64,000 nt of DNA. Source: Massariosphaeria phaeospora. Taxonomy: Eukaryota > Ascomycota > Dothideomycetes > Pleosporales. A program made the position numbers and the translations under genes. This document shows positions 29,484 to 41,250 of the stretch, piece after piece (within the stretch, counting starts at the first letter, position 1; each line of letters starts with the position of its first letter). Where the stretch lies: positions 2,377,826-2,441,825 of the forward strand of contig JAADJZ010000002.1 in the NCBI GenBank assembly GCA_011032825.1, written 5' to 3'. The notes below the pieces were generated by a model. It was not told the origin of the DNA and did no database searches. It saw nothing but the letters and a program-made list of their open reading frames with translations.

Positions 29484-31324
29484 GACTCTGTTCAATGTGG
29501 GCGCGTCCGCGAGTCATCGAAGGCAAATACTCGACCTTTCCAACACTACTAGTTCGCTTCCACGACCTAGTTGACTTCATTTTCTCTAGCACTAACTGGG
29601 CATTACTTATAGAGTTCATCATCGGTTAACTTCCTTCTCGTGGCACTACCCGCGACTGTTCTCTGGTCTTCTTTTTTTTTCTGTGTGCATTCAATATACG
29701 TTTTCCTGTGTGGTTACGGGTGGGTTAGGCTGTGCATCTCGATCTTGGCTTGCATTTCCGAGTCGGACCTCTGGCTAGAGTCTATGTTGGGGTTTTTTCC
29801 GGGGTCGGTTCTTGGTGTCTGGTGTTTCAGAGGATAAATAGATACCCCCATATTTGGATCAATACACATTCGACTTGACATCTGAAACGGTCTAAGTGGG
29901 AAATCAATTCGTTCCAATTTGATCTGCAGAGAGCGGATTCCGAGCACCGCCTCCCTCGGGAACGTATTGCATAGTTCGTCCCCCAAGCTATTAGGGGTTT
30001 AACCGAACTGGCATCGTGTTCACTACACAAGTTTTCCCGCCAATTCAATAGCCATTCCCCGCGAAGCGCCTACACTGGTACCGTACCACGGAGAGGGAGC
30101 TCCGGCGTACGAGGATGATACATTCCTGCCAAGCTACTTCTATACTACTTACTCCCACTTCTACCCCCAAACTACACCTTGGACCAACATCTTACCCAAG
30201 CTATCATACATCAATCTCAATGTCCCTAGAAGATGTGACTTCCGGTTCAGGGGTATCCATTGCAACCTGTGTCTCGGCCGATTGTTGACGCAGGTGCTGG
30301 AGATGATGGATAACCTTGGAATAAGGACAGGAGGGGGAGGAGTAACCATCGGGAGATTGTTCATGCTGGCGATACGGTTCGTTTGGGTGTAGGAATAGTG
30401 TTGGTTTTGACGTTGCTAGCCCAAGATGTATATTCAAATGCATACCTAGAGGCGTAGTCCTTAGCGATGATATGCAACGGTACTAGAGTGCAGCACAATC
30501 TCAGCTTCTAGCTGGAGACTCTATACTTCGTTTCTTGGTGAACTATGCTAGTATCTTACATACGTTGTCACGCTCATTCAGTAGGAACTGGAGCTCTTGC
30601 CGGGTCTCACAATCTGATTATTCGCGGCCAGTTACTGACTTCATGTTCAATTTGTTCCTGGCCTGCTGCCAGAGGTTATATTACTAGATACGGGCTTCAA
30701 ACAAGTACAGTAGACATGGTTTAGGAACTTTCAAGAAGGGTGTATAAGAACGAAACGTTAGATATTCAGAGATGTCAACAAGCCGGCCAAGCCGAGCATT
30801 TGAGGTCGAGTCTAACCTATCAAAGTAACTGCTAGGCCTATATAGGCTGTCGCTAAACTCTAAAGGGTAATCATCAAGCTGAAGTTGACCCTCTGGCCGG
30901 CTTGTTGACATCTCTGTAGATATTAGATCGGAGATATTGCATTAGCTCTAGACCGCGGCTGACTGCTGCGTCGAGGATGTTGGGAAAACAAGAGTTGCAA
31001 AGGAATCTGTTCAGTTGCATCGAACCCTTCTGATTTATAGGAGATAGACTTTGGAGCTCCTCTGAGGGTTAGAAGAAGAACAGTTCCTCTTTGAGACCAT
31101 CTCCTATCCTTGGCTTCTCTTCGTGGGTGTCAATGACTTTGAACTTAAGCTAATGCCTGTGGGTTCATCAACGCGTGAGGACATTTCGAATTGAATTGTC
31201 AAGCCGCCTTGAAAATCAGTTTTGATGTAGACAGTTACAACTTACTGAGCCTAGTATCGTCGTAGTTTAACCAGCTTAGATGCATATGTGCATTCCCAGA
31301 TCGTCAATTGCTTTCGGTTCATGA
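29484..31324. other. Intergenic with an hAT-like MITE
   Basis: No supported gene. Short frames at 29640-29986 and 30161-30443 overlap without motifs. A MITE lies at 30767-30916. Confidence 0.5.
30767..30916. mobile_element. hAT-like MITE, 150 bp, with 8-bp target duplication
   Basis: Perfect 22-bp terminal inverted repeats at 30767-30788 and 30895-30916, beginning CAGAGATGTCAACAAGCCGG. The flanks are TAGATATT on both sides (30759-30766 and 30917-30924), a perfect 8-bp target-site duplication. Eight-bp duplications with a CAGAG start are characteristic of hAT elements. The 106-bp interior has no coding capacity. The identical ends and duplication suggest recent insertion. Confidence 0.92.
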
Positions 31325-31600
31325 TCACACGTCGAGATAGAGCAGCACTACTGCGCTAAGCGCTAACTGTATAGCTAACTGTGTGTCCAAGACTTCAAGG
31401 AAAGCAGTTATGAACCCTACCGCAAATACTGTGGCACTGAACCCAACATAGGTAACTATAACAGCAACAGATATAATCGCCTCGAAACTCTTGAAGACGT
31501 TTTGAACAATGCTAGGGTGGTATGGAGATGCGAATAAGGCGAATATGTACAACGCAATCCCTGCAAGGAGGAATTTCAGCACCGTATGAAAGAGGGCCAT
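31325..31600 (-). CDS. Small hydrophobic membrane protein, 91 aa
   Basis: Single open frame from ATG 31600. Almost the whole protein is hydrophobic, with segments FLLAGIALYIFALFA (about residues 9-24), ISVAVIVTYVGFSATVFAVG (about 43-62) and LAIQLALSAVVLLYL (about 74-89). No cleavage site, motif or known domain is visible. Its size and helix number resemble the proteins at 14967 and 35181. AT-rich DNA lies upstream. Function is unknown and chance openness is possible at this length, but three clean helices in one frame argue for a gene. Confidence 0.5.
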   Translation of the reverse strand: MALFHTVLKFLLAGIALYIFALFASPYHPSIVQNVFKSFEAIISVAVIVTYVGFSATVFAVGFITAFLEVLDTQLAIQLALSAVVLLYLDV

Positions 31601-34600
31601 GTCGAACTATCTTGGAGAGCTTGGATGCAGACTTTCAGGGAAGGTTGTTGAATGCGGTACAAGTAAAGTAGGTGGAAGTTTGCGAATGTTGGCAGATTTA
31701 TATCTAGCGTTTTGATAACGTTGTGCGTTTACGTGCTTTTAGTGTTAACATAACAATATATGTCAGGCTGATTGATGTTGGATTCCTCTACGGCGGGATA
31801 AACAGTCGGTTGGCTACGGATCCTCATATCATATATGCTATTTACTGACGGATCATCGGTTATCAATAGCTTACTAAAGCGGGTTCTCCCGACTTCCACC
31901 ATGTGTCTACACAATGCACAAAGTTCTGGAGGTTTCGAACACTCGCGTCTATTATATTCTCCTTCTTTGCGTTACGTATAGGCCATACCCTCTATCCAAA
32001 GAGAACTGGGTCTATGCAGTGATGGCATTGGATACGTGTACGAGGTTTGGGAATCTGAGTGCTGAAATGACATTAAACTTTGGGCCGTCGTGGGGAATGT
32101 TTAGATGCTAGCCGCCGTTGAGCTCGACTTTAAGGATATGGGTGTAAAATTGTTAGTGCTAAGACTAGAACAGGTGTGTCTGACATGTACAAAAGACGGC
32201 CGAACGAGAACTCCGGCTTCATAGCTGATCACTAGATGCGGTTACTTGGTGTCACTCAAGGGCCAAGGGTCGCGAAATCACGGCCGTGCAGTTTGCGTAA
32301 AATATTCCAAAGTTTGCCCGACGCTGCTGTTGGCACGTACTGAGAGAACAATTGTCATTTGATTGTGAACGCACCATCTTCGTGTTTATCTGAGACCGAC
32401 TGATTCCACCCTGAGCGCCACCCAAGGTTTGCGTCAAGTGTTTGCTCGACCCTGCCACTGTTCTCTTGACACTGCCTTTCTGAAGCTACTGTACGCACTC
32501 TACTACCGAGGGACGTACCCAACGCAGCCGTGGGTGGATATTCTTTTTGATGGCGGTTGAAAACAAATGTGGGTCCGGTTCCTGCATGCGGCTGGGGCCG
32601 CGTAGGAAGCTCCACGGAGGGGCGCTCTGACTGTAGTCGACTTAGGTGACCGAAACCCTCCGAGGAGACGGTCTGACTGTGGGAATCGCAGTGGATTTGC
32701 GCATTAACAAGAGGCGGGCTGCAGAGGGAAGCGCAGAGTCTTGAGGTGCTCTGAACGGGTGAAGTGAAGGCTGCTGTCATCACATGGCCATCTCTTTGAC
32801 CTCTACCCCTTCTTCAGCATCCTCCCAAATTTCCACCCCTTCCCCAGCATCCTCCTTCCATCTTGCACCGTCCCCAGCATCCCCTTCTTTAATCCCCGCA
32901 TAAGACCGCCACCGACGGCGCAGAGATTAGTCTCATCCCCTCCTCCTTAGGTACTCCAAGCGATAGTAAGGCTGGTACGTGCGGGACTCCTACGAGGAAA
33001 AGATACTGTCGTATACATGGTTCTGTGTGCACTGGGTGTCTTGATTCAGTGTCGTAACAACGGTGGCTGGATTGCATGGAGTGGTGTTGTGAGATCCTAT
33101 CTAAAGGGCTCGCCGGATTGCAGAGCAGTGATGCACGCATCCCTACTCTAAAACGGAAGGTGCGGATGCCACTAGAGTGTCCACTCACCATCCAGATCAA
33201 CGAATATATGCAAAACCAACCAACACTGAAGGATTCGCGCGCCCATACAAGGACCTGATAGGCCGACAGAAGTCAGCGGAGACGACGTAGGGGGGAATCG
33301 TTGATAGGGACTGGCCGCAGTTGTGAGGTACACAGAGGCTTCCAGCTGCGTCGACGAGGTGCGAGATTGAGTTTATAGAGGTAACGCAGTGGACTAAATC
33401 TCATGACCCACAGGCCAATTATCGCGACATGTTGAGCTGAGCAAATGACTCTCTCGCACTCTCTATTCGATCCGTTGATGTGGTGGCGCTCATAGCAAAT
33501 GCATTAGAGAGTTTCCAGAGCATTAGCCGGTCAAGATTATCGGAGCAGGCGTGCAATTGCGCGAGTGGCTTAGGGGTGCATATCGCGATTGGAACAAATA
33601 GGAGTTCATATCGTTTCCATTGTGCGAGCTTTTGGGAAACTTTACATGTGAAGTTTCAATTTGGGGCTTGCTCTTCGTAAGGGGCTACAAGAAACCGATA
33701 ACGAGCACATACGTTCAAGTCGTGTTTCCGCTTGCGCATTGATGCGGGAATCCCTGTTATAACGGTTCCCCTAACAGCAGTATTCTGGGTGCGATAATAA
33801 AGTCGATGGGCTCGCTTTTGGTCAGCAGACAGCACTATGCCTACTGCAGTAGCGACTGTCGCCACACTAACGTGACATTACCGCAGATCCTGTAGCTACA
33901 GCTCGTCGTTGGTCTCGAAAACGAGATCGCGCGGATTCGGCGTCGTGAGCGCTGCGCATTCGGTTTCGGCAATCAGCGTGCCATTGCACATCAGATGATA
34001 GGAGCTTCGAAGTCTCACCAGCACTTTGTTTGCTCGTGAGTTGAGTTGGGGGCACAGTGCGCGTCGGCATGTCGGCGAGCTAAACACTGGGACGACAACG
34101 AACCCCGAGCCGCGCCAAATTTCCACTCGAGCCTGTCCGTCTACTGCTGCAAAGACGTGAGTTTTTGCAGGTTCAGAGAGATTTTTCGCAAAACTCAAAG
34201 CTTCAGCGAGGGTGCCTCATTTGAAGGTTCGTGGGAGACGTTATTCGTATGCGCAACTTGATGTGATGTGCTGAGTGCCGCACTGGGTGGGTCGCGCAGC
34301 GCGGGGAAGCCCAGACTTCCGAACCCCAAGACTCTCGGTATGCCTTGCGAGCCCTGAGCCCTGAAGGGGACTGCCTCACGTAGTGGCAGTTGTTGATGCG
34401 GTCTTCGATAGTTCGAATACTTCTTATCTGCATTTAGAAGCGGTAATTTGTCGACATCTGCTCAACTCTATGCAGTCAAACACGAGAGACTTAGGAGTCA
34501 TCGCTCAGTTTAACATCTTATCGACGGGCTTGGTTGGATTTTACACTGTATCAATGACGAGTATAGATAGAACCACGGCAAGGGACGTCTTCTACTGAAC

Positions 34601-35180
34601 TACACATGTGGAAGGAACCTGTGGACGGCCAACCCCCTCGAGCACGTTTTGATCGACAAGAAATCAGACATGAGAGTGATTGTAGGGCTACATTTTCGTT
34701 CAAAGACATGAGTAACTTAAGTTAGTATCGATCTTGGGGTTTCTGTTTTCTGAACACGGAACCATTCCACGTTTGGGTTTGACATAACGAGATCCGAGAT
34801 AGATGGATGAAGTAGTGAAAAGAAAGCGGGGATAATAACCTAATATCCAGACCGAGGACCATGTGACAGTAAGGTTTGAACTTTGTTTAACAGCTACAAA
34901 AGCGAACTAGCGATGTGCAGAATTAGGAATATCAGGATAAAATGCAATATCTACTCCAGTTATCGGCATGAACACCGATTCCCGTTTTCCAGATCTACAT
35001 AGGAAATATGGTCTCCTCTTCTAACGTACTCCGCCATGTTGCGTTATCGGTGTGTTCGTGATAGTTCTGCACTCATGTTAGCACATTAGTACGTTACGCT
35101 TTGTATATCAAGCTTACTTATTTACCATCGATGTCAAGCCAGTTCGGGAGAGGCTTCTCTGGCTCTGACTCCAACCCTAT
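31601..35180. other. Long region without a convincing gene
   Basis: About 3.6 kb. Minus frames at 32355-32783 and 33896-34198 are the longest, and neither shows a domain or splice evidence. A pyrimidine-rich repeat sits at 32805-32886. The region is of mixed composition and may hold diverged or very short genes I cannot recognise. Confidence 0.4.
32805..32886. repeat. Pyrimidine-rich imperfect tandem repeat
   Basis: Three to four copies of ACCCCTTCYYCAGCATCCTCC with small changes. No coding role seen. Confidence 0.6.
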
Positions 35181-35468
35181 TTACACGACCATACGTACGG
35201 CAGCGAAGACGTACCAAAAGGCACAAGGGATGATGTGGAAGACGACGTAGATCAACAACAACATGTAAATAACCCAAGCACAGCAGCCAAGAACAGTCCA
35301 CACGTCGATTCTGTCGTCGTGATGATTCGGGCCGGTATTACCAGCTCCGAGGTCACCATTGTGGCCGTTGTCTTCGTCTTTGACCTTGACTTTGATTGGA
35401 GCTTGTAGCGGATCCTTGTTTAGCCCCTTGCCTGTATACCACGCCCATGGTTTGAAGAACTTAGTCAT
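35181..35468 (-). CDS. Small membrane protein with acidic linker, 95 aa
   Basis: Single open frame from ATG 35468. The N-terminal half is hydrophilic (KVKVKDEDNGHNGDLGAGN, NHHDDRIDVW), followed by a strong hydrophobic segment (VLGCCAWVIYMLLLIYVVFH, residues about 59-78) and a second (PCAFWYVFAAVRMVV) at the C-terminus. This suggests a tail-anchored or two-helix protein with a cytosolic N-terminus. No known domain. It belongs with the other small unrecognised membrane proteins of the window. Confidence 0.5.
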   Translation of the reverse strand: MTKFFKPWAWYTGKGLNKDPLQAPIKVKVKDEDNGHNGDLGAGNTGPNHHDDRIDVWTVLGCCAWVIYMLLLIYVVFHIIPCAFWYVFAAVRMVV

Positions 35469-36395
35469 GGTTGGAGATTTACAGTGTCTTGCTGTGGTTG
35501 AATGTAGAGGGGATGGACGCCAAGTGGGTGAACGTTCACTGGGGGCCGTTGCAGCTGGCTAGGGTTGAATGAAAGTTCACTTGTATCCGGTTGAGAGCGT
35601 GTGCTTACCAAGTTGGTTGGCCAAAGAGTGGTGTATGTGGTATGGGGTCCGAGTAGAAAGGTCCGACAGTACGGGTAAGTTTACATAAAGATTGACCTGT
35701 TTAAGTGAAGCATTCACTCTTAAGTGACTACACAAAGCGCGTTTGGAAGCGTTTGGGCTGCGAGAAGAGTACAAGTTGGACCACAGTTGCTAACAATCAA
35801 TTTGATCTGCACACCAATTTTTATCTTAGCATCCACGCAACACTTTCTAGCTTGTACTACCCTGCAAGTTCCTACATGTGGCCGTTCGTGTCGCGCGAAT
35901 CAATCTGTAATTCAGATCGATTGTTAGCAAACTGTTGCTATGCAACCAAACTCACCCGCTAGCATTCATAATTCCAAATACCAAAAGCGAACCACTGCCG
36001 ACATGATTTCCTACTTCAAAATGCAAGTTAGGAGGGAGGATATTAGTGTTCACCGCGATTCTCACAAGGTGGCTCTGGAGAGAGCTACATACGTCCGTAG
36101 TATATTGCTTAGGAGTAGCTTGAAACATACAAAGTCACGAATATTCTTGGAAATAGAAGATATTTGAAGGTTACATGTTTATTTTGGAATTATCCTAATT
36201 GATCAATGTTGAATCACAGACTCTCAGTAGCGCTAGCCCCTTAAGGTCATCACAACTAGAGATCTCTTTGCTCAACTCGACACTTTCCAACAGGCGGCTG
36301 AGCTTAGTCTAATGTGGTCGAGTGGGAAAACGGTTCTTACTTACAAGATGCGCAGTACTGTTCTCCGCCATCTTTGTGCCGTCCTTGGTGGTGGT
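35469..36395. other. Intergenic, no gene seen
   Basis: Short overlapping frames on both strands (35705-36167) without motifs. Confidence 0.4.
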
Positions 36396-37040
36396 TTATT
36401 CGCCATTGGCTTCTCCTAGCAGAGCTTTGAGCTCTGAGATCTCCGCTTGCTGTGCTGCGTTGCGCTCCTGCAGCTCTAGAACAATTCCCGTATTTGCATC
36501 TTCCGTGAACTTCGTCTCATTAGGCGGAGGGGGGTATTTACCCTTGTCCAGCTCAACCGTGAGTCCTATTATCTCCTTGTTTGTTCGAACACACAGATCC
36601 AGAAAGTCCAACTTCTGCTCCAGCGTCTCGAAATCGCCATCGCAGTCTGTCTTCACGTTGAAGATTGGTAAGTCCAAGTCTGGCCGGGCCGGTTGCGTAG
36701 CAGCAGCAGCGTCTACGGGGGTCATGGATAGTTCAATATGTTCGAGGAAGTGGATCCACTGCGACTCTTCCTTGAGTTCTTGTCGGAGAGTTTTCGCTTG
36801 TTTGCTCTGGCTGGTTTGGGTCAGCTTCTTGCAGTCTGCGGTGCGTTTTCCATGGCTTTGATGCAGGCTCTGAAGATGCGTTTGTGGTTGTTCGAAGAAG
36901 GGGTCCATCATTTCAAGCAACGAATCGAGACTGTGTAAGCCACCTTGAGCGTCAACAATGATTGCGGTCGGGTACTGGTTCTGGGTCTGCTTGTCTGAAT
37001 AATTGCTAGTATTCTCAGAGGAGCGGGTTATAGGGGCCAT
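36396..37040 (-). CDS. Hypothetical helical protein, 214 aa
   Basis: Single open frame from ATG 37040 (MAPITRSSENTSNYSDKQ), a polar start without a signal peptide. Residues of about 35-100 are helical and Gln/His/Lys-rich (LLEMMDPFFEQPQTHLQSLH, KTLRQELKEESQWIHFLEHI), and a second helical block follows a Pro/Asp linker (DFETLEQKLDFLDLCVRTNK). The C-terminus is a short coiled coil (IVLELQERNAAQQAEISELK). No enzyme motif is seen. Overlapping + strand frames exist but are less protein-like. I do not recognise the family. It resembles in build the coiled-coil genes at 13510 and 17125. Confidence 0.6.
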   Translation of the reverse strand: MAPITRSSENTSNYSDKQTQNQYPTAIIVDAQGGLHSLDSLLEMMDPFFEQPQTHLQSLHQSHGKRTADCKKLTQTSQSKQAKTLRQELKEESQWIHFLEHIELSMTPVDAAAATQPARPDLDLPIFNVKTDCDGDFETLEQKLDFLDLCVRTNKEIIGLTVELDKGKYPPPPNETKFTEDANTGIVLELQERNAAQQAEISELKALLGEANGE

Positions 37041-37512
37041 GGTGATAGCTTGTGGGGTTGTAACAGAAGACTAGTATATTTTACAGCGTCATCTTATATG
37101 CTACAGAACAAAGTTTGCAATAAACAGCTCACAAACAATGGTATAGTTGAGTGAACACAGTACCCGGCATTATAGTTGCACAATGTTGAACTGTGTGATC
37201 TGGAACTAAGTCTCAGAAAACGTAGCCTATTGCTTGCTCCAACGACCACGGAGATGCATGGACGGCCTGCATTGTGAAAAGCCCGAGTAGATATAGTACA
37301 GCAATCCCGACTTTTGGAGGATGATGGATTTTTCGGATCAGTTTCGCAGTTGATAACGACTATCATTGAAACAGAATGACAGGCATAATGGCAATGTGAG
37401 AGTGCATATCATGATTTCTAACTGACGAGATACCTGGACCTGTCTGAGTGAGCAGCTCCATGGACGGATTCTGGCCGCAATACCGCTCAACTGATCCAAC
37501 CCATCCAAGTAA
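37041..37512. other. Intergenic, no gene seen
   Basis: Spacer between the helical-protein start and the cutinase stop. Confidence 0.4.
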
Positions 37513-38489
37513 CTAGACCCGTGCCACGACGAACTGGGCCGCGGCGGGCGCATCAATCTCGTAGTTGCGGTGCTCAGGGGTGATGATGATGCCGTTGTCG
37601 CTGGAATCCTCGTTAGTCAATGGCCCTCACTCGACGGCTCAGTTCAGTTCCGGAAAAAACATACCAGATGTTGTCGCCCGAATGGCAGATGATGAGAACC
37701 TTGGACGCGGCAATGCGGCCGAACGTTTCGTCGCGGTCGGCATCGCCGAAGACGACGACTGTATGTGGGAGTGGAGTCAGCAGATGATCGATCGATTGCA
37801 AAGGAGATCAAGTTTTAACGTAAGGAAAGGATTAACTGACCGGCGTTGACTCGGGCAGCTGCTGTAGCGGAAAGCCTCTGCGCGGCGGTGTGAACGAGTT
37901 GCGCGCCCTGGCTGTACCCCGAGAGCACGATCTTGGTAGCGGGACAACGCGACACAGCCTTGCAAGTTGAGTCAGTCGGCGGCCAGGTTTACATTGCTAT
38001 CAGATAACGCCATGCCACTCGACTCACCGTGTTGACCAGATTGAACATGGTCGTGGCCCCCGCAGCATCACCGCCGAGCAGAAAACCCCCGACTGTCGCT
38101 GGATACGTCACGCCTTGGATGGCCAGCCGCGCCGTTCCCCCAAGGCGACCTGCTAGAGCATTGAAGAATGTCGGGCCCTCGGTGTCTGGCGCGCCGACAT
38201 TGCCGGCCTGTGTGGTGCCTCGGGCGTAGATGAGGGTGACTTCGCGGCAGGGGGTGCCGTTGGTGAGCTGGTTGTAGGTGTCACCAGCGTACTGGCGCTT
38301 GATTAGGGTTGTCGTATGTGTCTGCGCTTCGGCGTCGGCTTCGAGTTGCTGAGCGTATTCGGCGATAGTGAGGTTGGTGTCTAAGAGATCGGTGATGGGA
38401 AAGCTGGGACCCTTAGCGGGCGTGGGTGCGGTGAAGGCGATCGTGATGATGGTGGATAGAGCGAGGAAGGGGAGGGTGAGGAACTTCAT
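37513..38489 (-). CDS. Cutinase-family secreted serine esterase, 253 aa
   Basis: Four exons on the minus strand: 38489-38028, 37958-37841, 37758-37665 and 37600-37513. The introns (69, 82 and 64 bp) have donors GTGAGT, GTCAGT and GTATGT and AG acceptors, and all join in frame. The signal peptide is MKFLTLPFLALSTIITIAFT. Family motifs: TPCREVTLIYARGTTQAGNV with the first Cys and oxyanion region, KIVLSGYSQGAQ with nucleophile Ser170, and CHSGDNICDNG with Asp222 between Cys218 and Cys225, followed by His235 in ITPEHRNY as the third triad member. These enzymes hydrolyse cutin or other polyesters outside the cell. Length and residue set are complete, so the gene looks functional. The residue after GDNI becomes Cys only after correct splicing of intron 3, which supports the model. 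Confidence 0.92.
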
Positions 38490-39429
38490 CTTGTCGTGAT
38501 GTACAGAGGATGTGCGTTCGGGTACTTTTGATATTCGATGACAGTAATGTTCAAGCCGTTCTAGTCTCCCTATTTGTAGATTCTAGTGCACACTCACATC
38601 TCCATGCTTTTGCGACACGTTGCTGGCTTCTGCGCCGCTGAGATGGCTGCTGGCTTTAGTGGCAACTCCTCGTCCCGGCCATGTGTACCATCGCTCCTGC
38701 CTATGTCGTCTCCTTCTCCGTCAAGCACAAAGAGTGACCTGGCCAAGACGAGCGGAATGCCTAGTCAGTACCCAATCAGCCTGGGTGATTGGCTCACAAG
38801 GTCGAATTAGCCTAACAAAGTCGAGAGATCTGCATGCCGGCGTGGCTCGGCGCATCGGAGCCTTCTTTGACTTTGGGCACTTGTGGTTGAATGTAATAGT
38901 AGGCCGGACCTTCCTTTTGCGTTGGGCGGCTTACTTTGTGTCGTTGTTCGCACGTGGGAATCCCCCATTGTATGTTTGGATCGTCTGACTACATCTCACA
39001 GCGCGAGTTGGTAAACAGGTGTGGTGGTACAGGCGACGGGATTGACTGCGGAAGGATAGTCGCCGAAGGGAAGTCTCTCGCAGGCCAGGGACGTCGAGGA
39101 AAGCGAGCCGAGCCGCGGAGCACTTCGTTTCAGAGTATAAAGACCGGATGATGAAGATTGGACGACAAGGAGAGTTCCTGCAGCTGACCTCGAAGGTGGT
39201 GTGGCGTCTGAGTAGCATACGGGATAACATTACCCCGCATACCGAGGCGCTAGGGAACAGATCGCCCGCGCTGATCGCTGCACGTGATTGGTCGCTCACA
39301 ATGCCTGCAGTGCAAAATCTTTAGTTTCAATGCGCTTCAAAATACTAATAAACGAGGCTTGTTCATGGGCTCGCGAGAATCTTTCACGTTCAGTGAACTC
39401 AGAACTAGCATCTCTGGACGTGATTTAAT
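38490..39429. other. Intergenic, no gene seen
   Basis: Promoter side of the cutinase and 3' side of the kinase. Small frames only. Confidence 0.45.
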
Positions 39430-41250
39430 TCATGTATTGTCGCTATTACTGTTCAGCTGCAGCGCAGTCACCGGCGCGGCGGCGGCCGTCAGCTCTTCCA
39501 CCAGCTTACTCGCGGTAATCCTGCGCTCGGGGATGCCCTCCAGCATCATGGCTACTAACGCAAACGTCTGGTTCGACTCATGGTTCGACTCTGGTTCCAC
39601 CTCGCCCTGCGCTTCCCCTGCCCCATCTGATGTACTTGTCTCCATCTGCCGCACGAGGCCATTAACCTCTGCCACCCAGGCTGCCATGTTCCGATCTGCC
39701 TGCCTCCCACGCGCACCCCCTGCCCTCACATCCGCAATCACCCAGTGGTGTGCCGGCGCCGGCACCAGGCCAAGCACGAACAGCATTGTCACGCCAAACG
39801 CCCAGACATCGCCGGCCGCGCCGCGCTCGGGCACCGCGAGGAACTCAGGCGGGATGTAGGACGGCGTGCCGCTCTTGGGCGCGGGCTCGTGAATGCCCTG
39901 GGCCTGACCGAAGTCGCAGAGGACGGCGCGGGTAGGGGCGAGGAGGATGTTCTGCGGCTTAATGTCGGTGTGCACGACGTTGTGGCTGTGGATGAAGGCT
40001 ATCGCATGGCTGATTTCGCGTAGTATCTGCGTCTGGACGGCGGGAGCAAAGGGTGCGGCTCTGTTGAGATCGGGGCCGACGTATTCGAGCTCGAGACTGA
40101 GGTTGCGCGCGTCGTGGTGCAGGAGGCGCGAGATGAAGGGGGAGCGGTTGCGCAGCTGGGTGAGGATGCGCACTTCGGTTTTCCACTCGCGCGCCATGGC
40201 GGCGAGGGACGGGTTGCGGGCGAGCTTGACGGCGGTGATGACGCCGTCGCGGCGGCTCTTGTAGACGAGGGTGCGGGTGTTGGCGCTGATGTGGTCGTGG
40301 ATGACGGTGGGGGTGGAGACTTCGACCGTCGGGCTGCGTCGTGCCTGGGCCCGGTCGTCGGCGGGGGAAAGTACCGAAGCTTCGCGGTCTGGCTGTGGAC
40401 GCAGTCCAGATTGCGTGATGTCGTCTTCCACGTCTACGGTCAGCGCGGCTGGGTGGGATGGTGCTGCGGTGGGTAGTAGCCCCGCGCCCTCATAAGTAAG
40501 TGCCAAAGGCTCGGGCGAGGGGCTCCGCGATGGCGGTGGGCTGGCAAGCAGAGCATTTGTCTGCTTGAGATGGGCCGGGAAGCTGAGGTCGTAGACGAAT
40601 TTGGCGCCCAGATTCACGCGCCAGGCGCCGCGCTCCAGCCTGAAGCTCTGGCCGCGCTGCAACTCGACCCAGTCTGCAGTGAACGGGCGGGCGAGGGGGG
40701 AGAGGGGCGCCAGGCGGAAGACAGCGTGGGCGGAGACGTTGTGCAGCTCCAGGGCATCGTGGTCGGGGTCAGGGTAGAAGATGGCGTGGACGAAGTTGAC
40801 GTAGGGCCGGTAGCGATAGAGGGTGTCCCGTCTCGGCTCGCGGTCGTCGTCCTCAGCAAGATGGACGCCGCCGCCGTCGCCGCCCGACTCGGATGCAGTT
40901 TCGACGTCGTCATTGTCGGAACCCGCAGCGCCATCGTCTTCGTAATCCGTATCATTCTCATCGTCGGTCTCGTGTTCGTCGGAAGTCGCGTCGTCCCCGT
41001 CCCCCGCGCCTTCCTCGGTCGCGTCGGCGCGCGAGTTGTCCAGCAGGATGGAGCAGGATACGGCGCTGCCGAGTGTGAACTTCTCCGTATACACGTCCTG
41101 GCGCAGCTCGTAGACCAGCGGGCCCGCGTGGAGGAGCTGGGCGGCGGCGGCGATGGCCAGCGCAGAGACCGGGTGCAGGAAGGCGCGCACGGTGCTGCTG
41201 TCGTCTGGCGGCGGCTCGCTCTGGTCGCGTGACGAGCGAGAGTCCGACAT
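39430..41250 (-). CDS. Serine/threonine protein kinase with diverged N-terminal half, 606 aa
   Basis: Single exon from ATG 41250. The kinase domain spans roughly residues 325-592: VYKSRRDGVITAVKLA (Lys342), WKTEVRIL (Glu359), VVHTDIKPQNILL (catalytic loop with HTD, Asp429, Asn434), LCDFGQAQG (Asp446) and SGTPSYIPPEF as activation-segment end. No clear glycine-rich loop is visible before Lys342, and HTD replaces HRD, but the catalytic residues remain. The N-terminal 230 residues contain YELRQDVYTEKFTLGSAVSC and a second beta-rich part (VELQRGQSFRLERGAWRVNL) split by a long Asp/Glu-rich insert (about 72-125). This could be an FHA-like or other beta-sandwich fold (inference). Substrates are unknown. 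Confidence 0.85.
   Translation of the reverse strand: MSDSRSSRDQSEPPPDDSSTVRAFLHPVSALAIAAAAQLLHAGPLVYELRQDVYTEKFTLGSAVSCSILLDNSRADATEEGAGDGDDATSDEHETDDENDTDYEDDGAAGSDNDDVETASESGGDGGGVHLAEDDDREPRRDTLYRYRPYVNFVHAIFYPDPDHDALELHNVSAHAVFRLAPLSPLARPFTADWVELQRGQSFRLERGAWRVNLGAKFVYDLSFPAHLKQTNALLASPPPSRSPSPEPLALTYEGAGLLPTAAPSHPAALTVDVEDDITQSGLRPQPDREASVLSPADDRAQARRSPTVEVSTPTVIHDHISANTRTLVYKSRRDGVITAVKLARNPSLAAMAREWKTEVRILTQLRNRSPFISRLLHHDARNLSLELEYVGPDLNRAAPFAPAVQTQILREISHAIAFIHSHNVVHTDIKPQNILLAPTRAVLCDFGQAQGIHEPAPKSGTPSYIPPEFLAVPERGAAGDVWAFGVTMLFVLGLVPAPAHHWVIADVRAGGARGRQADRNMAAWVAEVNGLVRQMETSTSDGAGEAQGEVEPESNHESNQTFALVAMMLEGIPERRITASKLVEELTAAAAPVTALQLNSNSDNT

Noticed and set aside
33896..34198. 100-codon minus frame
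   Set aside because: No domain, no splice signal, and overlapping frames on the other strand. Insufficient support.
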